Shown here piece after piece: positions 1 through 11,238 of a stretch of 64,000 nt of DNA. Source of the stretch: Heligmosomoides polygyrus polygyrus (lineage: Eukaryota; Nematoda; Chromadorea; Rhabditida; Heligmosomidae); NCBI GenBank assembly GCA_947396885.1, contig OX377206.1, positions 50,575,631 through 50,639,630 of the forward strand, in the 5' to 3' direction. The stretch's first letter is position 1. Each line of letters starts with the position of its first letter. Made by a program: the position numbers and the translations under genes. The notes under the pieces are model-generated. The model had not been told where the DNA came from. It saw only the letters and a program-made list of their open reading frames with translations, and made no database searches.

Positions 1-25
1 AACTTCCCCAAGAACGAACTTTGCA

Positions 26-52
26 ATTGACGTATCTTTGAACAACGTCAAT
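26..52. other. Perfect inverted repeat, 8-bp arms with 11-nt spacer (once per monomer)
   Basis: ATTGACGT (26-33) and ACGTCAAT (45-52) are exact reverse complements around ATCTTTGAACA. The element straddles the anchor and recurs in most class A and B monomers, always starting 3 bp before the anchor. Each arm contains TGACGT/ACGTCA, the half-site recognised by CRE/ATF-type bZIP proteins, so the dyad is also two opposed half-sites. In class D the right arm is kept but the spacer grows to 18 nt. Cruciform or hairpin formation, or protein binding, is inference. Nothing in the sequence proves use. Confidence 0.8.
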
Positions 53-76
53 GAGAATCGGATCATTAACCAGTCA

Positions 77-113
77 AGAGCTCTCATTTTTTCGGGACAA
101 TTCTTTGATATCA
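77..113. other. Two short palindromes in class A: AGAGCTCT and TGATATCA
   Basis: AGAGCTCT (77-84) and TGATATCA (106-113) are perfect 8-bp palindromes 21 bp apart. The first is kept in most A and B monomers but lost in variants reading CAACAGCTC, CAAGTGCTC or GAGCTTTC. The second is lost in class B. They are useful as natural restriction markers of class identity. No function is implied. Confidence 0.7.
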
Positions 114-400
114 GCTTGTTCCTGGTGACTGGGTTTATCGGTTTCTTCGGCCACATGACATAGTGTGACATGACTGTCGTCTTCGGGTACTTCCTCAAGA
201 ACGAACATTGCAATTGACGTATCTTTGAACAACGTCAATGAGGATCGGATCAATAACAGCCAAGCGCTTTCATTTTTCCGGGACAATTCATTGATTTCAG
301 CTTGTTAATGGTAATTGTGTTTAACGATTTCTTCGGCAACATCACATAGTGTGACATGACTGTCTCTTTAGGAACTTCCTCAAGAACGATCTTCACAATC

Positions 401-592
401 CACATGTCTCACAACACCGCCAGACGTCACACTGAGACAGATCACTAGAAGGATCGAAACTACTATTTTGACAGGATAGCTATTCCGCGTGAGCTTGTAT
501 GGTTTTTATGTCTATCAGTTTCTTCGGTCGCACAAGATAGTGTGACATGACTATCGTATTCAGGTACTTCCTCAAGAACGACCTCCGCAATC
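401..592. repeat. Divergent class C monomer, full length (192 bp)
   Basis: This monomer starts with CACATGTCTCACAACACCGCC where others have GACGTATC. It carries CAGACGTCACACTGAGACAG, ATCACTAGAAGGATCG and ACTACTATTTTGACAGG, then rejoins the family at TTTATGTCTATCAGTTTCTTCGG. Further copies are at 1970-2161, 2917-3108 and 4673-4864. All four lie in the leftmost 5 kb. It aligns to the rest of the family in its right third, so it is a diverged family member and not an inserted element. Confidence 0.85.
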
Positions 593-780
593 GACGTATC
601 TGTGAACACCGACAATGAGAATCGGATCATTAACCAGTCAAGAGCTCTCACTTTTTGCGTGAAAATTCTTTGATTTCTGCTTCTTCATGGTGATTGGGTT
701 TATCGGTTTCTTCGGCCACATGACATAGTGTGACATGACTGTCGTCTTCAGGTACTTCCTCAAGAACGAACTTTGCAATT

Positions 781-933
781 GACGTATCTTTGAACACCGT
801 CAGACGTCAATGAGAATCGGATCATTAGCCATCATTAGTACGGTTTTTATGTCTACCAGTTTCTTCGGCTTCACAAGATAGTGTGATATGACTGTCGTCT
901 TCAGGTACTTCCTCAAGAACGAACTTTGCAATT
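781..933. repeat. Chimaeric class D monomer (153 bp), first of 13
   Basis: The left end is ordinary but has GAACACCGTCAGACGTCAATG, 7 bp longer than the usual GAACAACGTCAATG. After ATCATTAGCCATCATTAG, a short direct repeat of ATCATTAG, it jumps into the class C right half (TACGGTTTTTATGTCTACC, GGCTTCACAAGATAGTGTG). Net length is 153 bp. Other copies start at 3297, 5248, 19045, 40590, 41678, 43512, 44039, 49046, 50133, 50660, 56228 and 63210, each 153 bp to the next anchor. It is absent from 5.4-19.0 kb and 19.2-40.6 kb. Confidence 0.88.
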
Positions 934-1120
934 GACGTATCTTTGAACAACGTCAATGAGAATCGGATAATTAAACAATCAAGAGCTCTCATTTTTCCGG
1001 GACAATTCCTTGATTTTAGCTTGTTAATGGTGATTGTGTTTATCGATTTCTTCGGCAACACCACATAGTGTGATATGACTGTCGTCTTCAGGTGCTTCCT
1101 CAAGAACGAACTTTGCAATT
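934..1120. repeat. Representative class B monomer (187 bp)
   Basis: Class B has the same anchor and length as class A. It differs by AATTAAACAATCAAG, five T followed by CCGGG, CAATTCCTTGATTTTAG, and TTGTTAATGGTGATTGTG. ATCGATTTCTTCGGC is followed by AACACCACATAG. The EcoRV dyad is absent. The TTAATGG change creates an in-frame TAA on the minus strand within the frame that is open in class A. B-type and A-type halves also occur joined within single monomers (a TCAGCTTGTTAATGG hybrid is frequent), which indicates recombination between classes. Confidence 0.9.
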
Positions 1121-1681
1121 GACGTATCTTTGAACAACGTCAATGAGAATCGGATAATTAAACAATCAAGAGCTCTCATTTTTCCGGGACAATTCCTTGA
1201 TTTTAGCTTGTTAATGGTGATTGTGTTTATCGATTTCTTTGGCAACACCACATAGTGTGACATGACTGCCGTCTTTAGGAACTTCCCCAAGAACGAACTT
1301 TGCAATTGACGTATCTTTGAACAACGTCAATGAGAATCGGATCATTAACCAGTCAAGAGCTCTCATTTTTTCGGGACAATTCTTTGATATCAGCTTGTTC
1401 CTGGTGACTGGGTTTATCGGTTTCTTCGGCCACATGACATAGTGTGACATGACTGTCGTCTTCAGGTACTTCCTCAAGAACGAACTTTGCAAATAACGTA
1501 TCTTTTAACAACGTCAATGAGAATCGGATCATTAACCAGTCAAGAGCTCTCATTTTTTCGGGGCAGTTGTTTGATTTCAGCTTGTTAATGGTGATTGTGT
1601 TTATTGATTTCTTCGGCAACATCATATAGTGTGACATGACTGTCGTCTTTAGGAACTTCCTCAAGAACGATCTTCACAATC

Positions 1682-1784
1682 CACATATCTCACAACACCG
1701 TCAGACGTCACACTGAGGCAGATCACTAGAAGGATCGAAACTACTATGTCTTCAGGTACTTCCTCAAGAACGAACTTTGCAATT
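1682..1784. repeat. Truncated class C monomer (103 bp), first of 13
   Basis: It begins CACATATCTCACAACACC and runs through GATCGAAACTACTATG straight into GTCTTCAGGTACTTCC, so it lacks about 89 bp of the 192-bp class C form. ACTAT flanks the missing segment in the full-length relative (2031 and 2119), which suits a microhomology deletion, although the junction is ambiguous by a base. Other copies start at 4198, 19758, 20608, 21645, 23803, 24653, 25690, 29156, 30193, 31230, 37871 and 60491. Each of these is exactly 103 bp to the next anchor. It serves as the phase marker of the 850/1,037-bp HOR. Confidence 0.88.
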
Positions 1785-2516
1785 GACGTATCTTTGAACA
1801 ACGTCAATGAGGATCGGATCAATAACAGCCAAGCGCTTTCATTTTTCCGGGACAATTCATTGATTTCAGCTTGTTAATGGTAATTGTGTTTAACGATTTC
1901 TTCGGCAACATCACATAGTGTGACATGACTGTCTCTTTAGGAATTTCCTCAAGAACGATCTTCACAATCCACATGTCTCACAACACCGCCAGACGTCACA
2001 CTGAGACAGATCACTAGAAGGATCGAAACTACTATTTTGACAGGATAGCTATTCCGCGTGAGCTTGTATGGTTTTTATGTCTATCAGTTTCTTCGGTCGC
2101 ACAAGATAGTGTGACATGACTATCGTATTCAGGTACTTCCTCAAGAACGACCTCCGCAATCGACGTATCTGTGAACACCGACAATGAGAATCGGATCGTT
2201 AACCAGTCAAGAGCTCTCACTTTTTTCGTGAAAATTCTTTGATTTCACCTTGTTAATGGTAATTGTCTTTATCGAATTCTTCGGCAACATCACATAGTGT
2301 GACATGACTGTCGTCTTTAAGAACTTCCTCTAGAACGACATCCGCAATCGACGTATCTGTGAACACCGTCAGTTGTCAATGAGAATCGGATCATTAACCA
2401 GTCAAGAGCTCTCACTTTTTGCGTGAAAATTCTTTGATTTCTACTTCTTCATGGTGATTGTCTTTATCGAATTCTTCGGCCACATGACATAGTGTGACAT
2501 GACTGCCGTCTTTAGG

Positions 2517-5219
2517 AACTTCCCCAAGAACGAACTTTGCAATTGACGTATCTTTGAACAACGTCAATGAGAATCGGATCATTAACCAGTCAAGAGCTCT
2601 CATTTTTTCGGGACAATTCTTTGATATCAGCTTGTTCCTGGTGACTGGGTTTATCGGTTTCTTCGGCCACATGACATAGTGTGACATGACTGTCGTCTTC
2701 GGGTACTTCCTCAAGAACGAACATTGCAATTGACGTATCTTTGAACAACGTCAATGAGGATCGGATCAATAACAGCCAAGCGCTTTCATTTTTCCGGGAC
2801 AATTCATTGATTTCAGCTTGTTAATGGTAATTGTGTTTAACGATTTCTTCGGCAACATCACATAGTGTGACATGACTGTCTCTTTAGGAACTTCCTCAAG
2901 AACGATCTTCACAATCCACATGTCTCACAACACCGCCAGACGTCACACTGAGACAGATCACTAGAAGGATCGAAACTACTATTTTGACAGGATAGCTATT
3001 CCGCGTGAGCTTGTATGGTTTTTATGTCTATCAGTTTCTTCGGTCGCACAAGATAGTGTGACATGACTATCGTATTCAGGTACTTCCTCAAGAACGACCT
3101 CCGCAATCGACGTATCTGTGAACACCGACAATGAGAATCGGATCATTAACCAGTCAAGAGCTCTCACTTTTTGCGTGAAAATTCTTTGATTTCTGCTTCT
3201 TCATGGTGATTGGGTTTATCGGTTTCTTCGGCCACATGACATAGTGTGACATGACTGTCGTCTTCAGGTACTTCCTCAAGAACGAACTTTGCAATTGACG
3301 TATCTTTGAACACCGTCAGACGTCAATGAGAATCGGATCATTAGCCATCATTAGTACGGTTTTTATGTCTACCAGTTTCTTCGGCTTCACAAGATAGTGT
3401 GATATGACTGTCGTCTTCAGGTACTTCCTCAAGAACGAACTTTGCAATTGACGTATCTTTGAACAACGTCAATGAGAATCGGATAATTAAACAATCAAGA
3501 GCTCTCATTTTTCCGGGACAATTCCTTGATTTTAGCTTGTTAATGGTGATTGTGTTTATCGATTTCTTCGGCAACACCACATAGTGTGATATGACTGTCG
3601 TCTTCAGGTGCTTCCTCAAGAACGAACTTTGCAATTGACGTATCTTTGAACAACGTCAATGAGAATCGGATAATTAAACAATCAAGAGCTCTCATTTTTC
3701 CGGGACAATTCCTTGATTTTAGCTTGTTAATGGTGATTGTGTTTATCGATTTCTTTGGCAACACCACATAGTGTGACATGACTGCCGTCTTTAGGAACTT
3801 CCCCAAGAACGAACTTTGCAATTGACGTATCTTTGAACAACGTCAATGAGAATCGGATCATTAACCAGTCAAGAGCTCTCATTTTTTCGGGACAATTCTT
3901 TGATATCAGCTTGTTCCTGGTGACTGGGTTTATCGGTTTCTTCGGCCACATGACATAGTGTGACATGACTGTCGTCTTCAGGTACTTCCTCAAGAACGAA
4001 CTTTGCAAATAACGTATCTTTTAACAACGTCAATGAGAATCGGATCATTAACCAGTCAAGAGCTCTCATTTTTTCGGGGCAGTTGTTTGATTTCAGCTTG
4101 TTAATGGTGATTGTGTTTATTGATTTCTTCGGCAACATCATATAGTGTGACATGACTGTCGTCTTTAGGAACTTCCTCAAGAACGATCTTCACAATCCAC
4201 ATATCTCACAACACCGTCAGACGTCACACTGAGGCAGATCACTAGAAGGATCGAAACTACTATGTCTTCAGGTACTTCCTCAAGAACGAACTTTGCAAAT
4301 AACGTATCTTTTAACAACGTCAATGAGAATCGGATCATTAACCAGTCAAGAGCTCTCATTTTTTCGGGGCAGTTGTTTGATTTTAGCTTGTTAATGGTGA
4401 TTGTGTTTATCGATTTCTTTGGCAACACCACATAGTGTGACATGACTGCCGTCTTTAGGAACTTCCCCAAGAACGAACTTTGCAATTGACGTATCTTTGA
4501 ACAACGTCAATGAGGATCGGATCAATAACAGCCAAGCGCTTTCATTTTTCCGGGACAATTCATTGATTTCAGCTTGTTAATGGTAATTGTGTTTAACGAT
4601 TTCTTCGGCAACATCACATAGTGTGACATGACTGTCTCTTTAGGAACTTCCTCAAGAACGATCTTCACAATCCACATGTCTCACAACACCGCCAGACGTC
4701 ACACTGAGACAGATCACTAGAAGGATCGAAACTACTATTTTGACAGGATAGCTATTCCGCGTGAGCTTGTATGGTTTTTATGTCTATCAGTTTCTTCGGT
4801 CGCACAAGATAGTGTGACATGACTATCGTATTCAGGTACTTCCTCAAGAACGACCTCCGCAATCGACGTATCTGTGAACACCGACAATGAGAATCGGATC
4901 GTTAACCAGTCAAGAGCTCTCACTTTTTTCGTGAAAATTCTTTGATTTCACCTTGTTAATGGTAATTGTCTTTATCGAATTCTTCGGCAACATCACATAG
5001 TGTGACATGACTGTCGTCTTTAAGAACTTCCTCTAGAACGACATCCGCAATCGACGTATCTGTGAACACCGTCAGTTGTCAATGAGAATCGGATCATTAA
5101 CCAGTCAAGAGCTCTCACTTTTTGCGTGAAAATTCTTTGATTTCTACTTCTTCATGGTGATTGTCTTTATCGAATTCTTCGGCCACATGACATAGTGTGA
5201 CATGACTGTCGTCTTCAGG
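2517..5219. repeat. Higher-order repeat unit L, copy 2 (15 monomers, 2,703 bp)
   Basis: This copy reproduces copy 1 at offset 2,516 as far as the 103-bp monomer starting at 4198. It then carries one additional 187-bp monomer (anchor 4301 to 4487) and continues at offset 2,703 (185, 192, 188 and 195-bp monomers from 4488, 4673, 4865 and 5053). The L-type 192-bp monomers are not seen to the right of this copy. After 5248 the array changes to regular 187-bp monomers. Confidence 0.9.
4301..4487. repeat. Extra hybrid monomer inserted in copy 2 of unit L
   Basis: The left part shares the rare features of the monomer at 4011 (AAATAACGTATCTTTTAAC, and a GGGGCAGTTGTTTG segment). The right part shares those of the monomer at 3637 (TTTTAGCTTG, GATTTCTTTGGCAACACC, ACTGCCGTCTTTAGG). 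The switch lies in shared sequence near 4380-4400. Copy 1 has no counterpart at the matching place (after 1784). This is what a single out-of-register crossover or conversion between neighbouring monomers would leave. Confidence 0.75.
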
Positions 5220-5774
5220 TACTTCCTCAAGAACGAACTTTGCAATTGACGTATCTTTGAACACCGTCAGACGTCAATGAGAATCGGATCATTAGCCATC
5301 ATTAGTACGGTTTTTATGTCTACCAGTTTCTTCGGCTTCACAAGATAGTGTGATATGACTGTCGTCTTCAGGTACTTCCTCAAGAACGAACTTTGCAATT
5401 GACGTATCTTTGAACAACGTCAATGAGAATCGGATAATTAAACAATCAAGAGCTCTCATTTTTCCGGGACAATTCCTTGATTTTAGCTTGTTAATGGTGA
5501 TTGTGTTTATCGATTTCTTCGGCCACATGACATAGTGTGACATGACTGCCGTCTTCAGGAACTTCCTCAAGAACGAACTTTGCAATTGACGTATCTTTGA
5601 ACAACGTCAATGAGAATCTGATCATTAACCTGTCAAGAGCTCTCATTTTTTCGGGACAATTCTTTGATATCAGCTTGTTCCTCGTGATTGGGTTTATCGG
5701 TTTCTTCGGCAACATGACATAGTGTGACATGACTGCCGTCTTTAGGAACTTCCCCAAGAACGAACTTTGCAATT

Positions 5775-5961
5775 GACGTATCTTTGAACAACGTCAATGA
5801 GAATCGGATCATTAACCAGTCAAGAGCTCTCATTTTTTCGGGACAATTCTTTGATATCAGCTTGTTCCTCGTGATTGGGTTTATCGGTTTCCTCGGCAAC
5901 ATGACATAGTGTGACATGACTGTCGTCTTCAGGTACTTCCTCAAGAACGAACTTTGCAATT
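5775..5961. repeat. Representative class A monomer (187 bp)
   Basis: Class A carries CAGTCAAGAGCTCTC, a run of six T followed by CGGG, CAATTCTTTGATATCAG, and GTTCCTCGTGATTGGG. After the CTTCGGC motif come CACATGACATAG or AACATGACATAG. Subtypes differ in FTC/CTC-like single positions such as TTTCTTCGG versus TTTCCTCGG, GTACTTCCTC versus GAACTTCCCC, and AATCGG versus AATCTG. Their ordered alternation defines the 3-mer and 5-mer HORs. This class dominates 5.25-18 kb and remains common elsewhere. On the minus strand two frames lack stops across most of the monomer. Confidence 0.93.
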
Positions 5962-7500
5962 GACGTATCTTTGAACAACGTCAATGAGAATCTGATCATT
6001 AACCTGTCAAGAGCTCTCATTTTTTCGGGACAATTCTTTGATATCAGCTTGTTCCTCGTGATTGGGTTTATCGGTTTCTTCGGCCACATGACATAGTGTG
6101 ACATGACTGTCGTCTTCAGGTACTTCCTCAAGAACGAACTTTGCAATTGACGTATCTTTGAACAACGTCAATGAGAATCGGATCATTAACCAGTCAAGAG
6201 CTCTCATTTTTTCGGGACAATTCTTTGATATCAGCTTGTTCCTCGTGATTGGGTTTATCGGTTTCTTCGGCAACATGACATAGTGTGACATGACTGCCGT
6301 CTTTAGGAACTTCCCCAAGAACGAACTTTGCAATTGACGTATCTTTGAACAACGTCAATGAGAATCGGATCATTAACCAGTCAAGAGCTCTCATTTTTTC
6401 GGGACAATTCTTTGATATCAGCTTGTTCCTCGTGATTGGGTTTATCGGTTTCCTCGGCAACATGACATAGTGTGACATGACTGTCGTCTTCAGGTACTTC
6501 CTCAAGAACGAACTTTGCAATTGACGTATCTTTGAACAGCGTCAATGAGAATCTGATCATTAACCTGTCAAGAGCTCTCATTTTTTCGGGACAATTCTTT
6601 GATACCAGCTTGTTCCTCGTGATTGGGTTTATCGGTTTCTTCGGCCACATGACATAGTGTGACATGACTGTCGTCTTCAGGTACTTCCTCAAGAACGAAC
6701 TTTGCAATTGACGTATCTTTGAACAACGTCAATGAGAATCGGATATTAAACAATCAAGAGCTCTCAGTTTCCGGGACAATTCCTTGATTTTAGCTTGTTA
6801 ATGGTGATTGTGTTTATCGATTTCATCGGTAACACGACATAGTGTGACATTACTGCCGTCTATAGGAACTTCCCCAAGAACGAACTTTGCAATTGACGTA
6901 TCTTTGAACAACGTCAATGAGTATCGGTCCATTAACCAGTCAACAGCTCTCATTTTTCCGGGACAATTCCTTGATTTCAGCTTGTTAATGGTGATTGTGT
7001 TTATCGATTTCTTCGGCAACACCACATAGTGTGACATGACTGCCGTCTTTAGGAACTTCCCCAAGAACGAACTTTGCAATTGACGTATCTTTGAACTACG
7101 TCAATGAGAATCGGTCCATTAACCAGTCAACAGCTCTCATTTTTCCGGGACAATTCCTTGATTTCAGCTTGTTAATGGTGATTGTGTTTATCGATTTCTT
7201 CGGCAACACCACATAGTGTGACATGACTGCCGTCTTTAGGAACTTCCCCAAGAACGAACTTTGCAATTGACGTATCTTTGAACAACGTCAATGAGAATCT
7301 GATCATTAACCTGTTAAGAGCTCTCATTTTTTCGGGACAATTCTTTGATATCAGCTTGTTCCTCGTGATTGGGTTTATCGGTTTCTTCGGCCACATGACA
7401 TAGTGTGACATGACTGTCGTCTTCAGGTACTTCCTCAAGAACGAACTTTGCAATTGACGTATCTTTGAACAACGTCAATGAGAATCGGATCATTAACCAG

Positions 7501-9183
7501 TCAAGAGCTCTCATTTTTTCGGGACAATTCTTTGATATCAGCTTGTTCCTCGTGATTGGGTTTATCGGTTTCTTCGGCAACATGACATAGTGTGACATGA
7601 CTGCCGTCTTTACGAACTTCCCCAAGAACGAACTTTGCAATTGACGTATCTTTGAACAACGTCAATGAGAATCGGATCATTAACCAGTCAAGAGCTCTCA
7701 TTTTTTCGGGACAATTCTTTGATATCAGCTTGTTCCTCGTGATTGGGTTTATCGGTTTCCTCGGCAACATGACATAGTGTGACATGACTGTCGTCTTCAG
7801 GTACTTCCTCAAGAACGAACTTTGCAATTGACGTATCTTTGAACAACGTCAATGAGAATCTGATCATTAACCTGTCAAGAGCTCTCATTTTTTCGGGACA
7901 ATTCTTTGATATCAGCTTGTTCCTCGTGATTGGGTTTATCGGTTTCTTCGGCCACATGACATAGTGTGACATGACTGTCGTCTTCAGGTACTTCCTCAAG
8001 AACGAACTTTGCAATTGACGTATCTTTGAACAACGTCAATGAGGATCGGATCATTAACCAGTCAAGAGCTCTCATTTTTTCGGGACAATTCTTTGATATC
8101 AGCTTGTTCCTCGTGATTGGGTTTATCGGTTTCTTCGGCAACATGACATAGTGTGACATGACTGCCGTCTTTAGGAACTTCCCCAAGAACGAACTTTGCA
8201 ATTGACGTATCTTTGAACAACGTCAATGAGAATCGGATCATTAACCAGTCAAGAGCTCTCATTTTTTCGGGACAATTCTTTGATATCAGCTTGTTCCTCG
8301 TGATTGGGTTTATCGGTTTCCTCGGCAACATGACATAGTGTGACATGACTGTCGTCTTCAGGTACTTCCTCAAGAACGAACTTTGCAATTGACGTATCTT
8401 TGAACAGCGTCAATGAGAATCTGATCATTAACCTGTCAAGAGCTCTCATTTTTTCGGGACAATTCTTTGATATCAGCTTGTTCCTCGTGATTGGGTTTAT
8501 CGGTTTCTTCGGCCACATGACATAGTGTGACATGACTGTCGTCTTCAGGTACTTCCTCAAGAACGAACTTTGCAATTGACGTATCTTTGAACAACGTCAA
8601 TGAGAATCGGATCATTAACCAGTCAAGAGCTCTCATTTTTTCGGGACAATTCTTTGATATCAGCTTGTTCCTCGTGATTGGGTTTATCGGTTTCTTCGGC
8701 AACATGACATAGTGTGACATGACTGCCGTCTTTAGGAACTTCCCCAAGAACGAACTTTGCAATTGACGTATCTTTGAACAACGTCAATGAGAATCGGATC
8801 ATTAACCAGTCAAGAGCTCTCATTTTTTCGGGACAATTCTTTGATATCAGCTTGTTCCTCGTGATTGGGTTTATCGGTTTCCTCGGCAACATGACATAGT
8901 GTGACATGACTGTCGTCTTCAGGTACTTCCTCAAGAACGAACTTTGCAATTGACGTATCTTTGAACAGCGTCAATGAGAATCTGATCATTAACCTGTCAA
9001 GAGCTCTCATTTTTTCGGGACAATTCTTTGATATCAGCTTGTTCCTCGTGATTGGGTTTATCGGTTTCTTCGGCCACATGACATAGTGTGACATGACTGT
9101 CGTCTTCAGGTACTTCCTCAAGAACGAACTTTGCAATTGACGTATCTTTGAACAACGTCAATGAGAATCGGATATTAAACAAT
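7501..9183. repeat. Three tandem copies of a 3-monomer HOR (561 bp)
   Basis: Units begin near 7501, 8062 and 8623. The subtype order is a monomer with GAACTTCCCC and TTTCTTCGGCAAC, then one with TTTCCTCGGCAAC, then one with TTTCTTCGGCCAC and GTACTTCCTC. Single differences mark individual copies, such as TTTACGAACTT at 7610-7620 where sister copies have TTTAGGAACTT. Similar 561-bp pairs occur at 5633/6194 and 9557/10118. Confidence 0.85.
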
Positions 9184-11238
9184 CAAGAGCTCTCATTTTT
9201 CCGGGACAATTCCTTGATTTTAGCTTGTTAATGGTGATTGTGTTTATCGATTTCATCGGTAACACGACATAGTGTGACATTACTGCCGTCTATAGGAACT
9301 TCCCCAAGAACGAACTTTGCAATTGACGTATCTTTGAACAACGTCAACGAGTATCGGTCCATTAACCAGTCAACAGCTCTCATTTTTCCGGGACAATTCC
9401 TTGATTTCAGCTTGTTAATGGTGATTGTGTTTATCGATTTCTTCGGCAACACCACATAGTGTGACATGACTGCCGTCTTTAGGAACTTCCCCAAGAACGA
9501 ACTTTGCAATTGACGTATCTTTGAACAACGTCAATGAGAATCTGATCATTAACCTGTTAAGAGCTCTCATTTTTTCGGGACAATTCTTTGATAACAGCTT
9601 GTTCCTCGTGATTGTGTTTATCGATTTCATCGGTAACACGACATAGTGTGACATTACTGCCGTCTTTAGGAACTTCCCCAAGAACGAACTTTGCAATTGA
9701 CGTATCTTTGAACAACGTCAATGAGAATCGGATCATTAACCAGTCAAGAGCTCTCATTTTTTCGGGACAATTCTTTGATATCAGCTTGTTCCTCGTGATT
9801 GGGTTTATCGGTTTCCTCGGCAACATGACATAGTGTGACATGACTGTCGTCTTCAGGTACTTCCTCAAGAACGAACTTTGCAATTGACGTATCTTTGAAC
9901 AACGTCAATGAGAATCTGATCATTAACCTGTCAAGAGCTCTCATTTTTTCGGGACAATTCTTTGATATCAGCTTGTTCCTCGTGATTGGGTTTATCGGTT
10001 TCTTCGGCCACATGACATAGTGTGACATGACTGTCGTCTTCAGGTACTTCCTCAAGAACGAACTTTGCAATTGACGTATCTTTGAACAACGTCAATGAGA
10101 ATCGGATCATTAACCAGTCAAGAGCTCTCATTTTTTCGGGACAATTCTTTGATATCAGCTTGTTCCTCGTGATTGGGTTTATCGGTTTCTTCGGCAACAT
10201 GACATAGTGTGACATGACTGCCGTCTTTAGGAACTTCCCCAAGAACGAACTTTGCAATTGACGTATCTTTGAACAACGTCAATGAGAATCGGATCATTAA
10301 CCAGTCAAGAGCTCTCATTTTTTCGGGACAATTCTTTGATATCAGCTTGTTCCTCGTGATTGGGTTTATCGGTTTCCTCGGCAACATGACATAGTGTGAC
10401 ATGACTGTCGTCTTCAGGTACTTCCTCAAGAACGAACTTTGCAATTGACGTATCTTTGAACAGCGTCAATGAGAATCTGATCATTAACCTGTCAAGAGCT
10501 CTCATTTTTTCGGGACAATTCTTTGATATCAGCTTGTTCCTCGTGATTGGGTTTATCGGTTTCTTCGGCCACATGACATAGTGTGACATGACTGTCGTCT
10601 TCAGGTACTTCCTCAAGAACGAACTTTGCAATTGACGTATCTTTGAACAACGTCAATGAGAATCGGATATTAAACAATCAAGAGCTCTCATTTTTCCGGG
10701 ACAATTCCTTGATTTTAGCTTGTTAATGGTGATTGTGTTTATCGATTTCATCGGTAACACGACATAGTGTGACATTACTGCCGTCTATAGGAACTTCCCC
10801 AAGAACGAACTTTGCAATTGACGTATCTTTGAACAACGTCAATGAGTATCGGTCCATTAACCAGTCAACAGCTCTCATTTTTCCGGGACAATTCCTTGAT
10901 TTCAGCTTGTTAATGGTGATTGTGTTTATCGATTTCTTCGGCAACACCACATAGTGTGACATGACTGCCGTCTTTAGGAACTTCCCCAAGAACGAACTTT
11001 GCAATTGACGTATCTTTGAACAACGTCAATGAGAATCTGATCATTAACCTGTTAAGAGCTCTCATTTTTTCAGGACAATTCTTTGATATCAGCTTGTTCC
11101 TCGTGATTGGGTTTATCGGTTTCCTCGGCAACATGACATAGTGTGACATGACTGTCGTCTTCAGGTACTTCCTCAAGAACGAACTTTGCAATTGACGTAT
11201 CTTTGAACAACGTCAATGAGAATCTGATCATTAACCTG

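Larger units (their letters stand above)
1..2516. repeat. Higher-order repeat unit L, copy 1 (14 monomers, 2,516 bp)
   Basis: Anchor-to-anchor lengths starting at position 29 are 187, 185, 192, 188, 153, 187, 187, 187, 187, 103, 185, 192, 188 and 195, which sum to 2,516. Position 1 matches position 2517, and rare variants such as CTTCGGGTAC with AACATTGC recur exactly at offset 2,516. Within the unit, the run 185-192-188 occurs twice (from 216 and from 1785), so the unit itself arose partly by internal duplication. It contains the most divergent monomers in the window. The true left end may precede the window. Confidence 0.9.

Noticed and set aside
401..592. Inserted transposable element in the divergent monomers
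   Set aside because: The divergent 192-bp monomers align to the family in their right third, keep monomer length and show no terminal inverted repeats, target duplications or coding capacity.
6808..7029. Plus-strand 73-codon frames (also near 9238, 10733, 16155, 19960, 37597, 60217)
   Set aside because: These occur wherever certain class B monomers follow one another, with the same translation copied by HOR. No domain, promoter or independent support.
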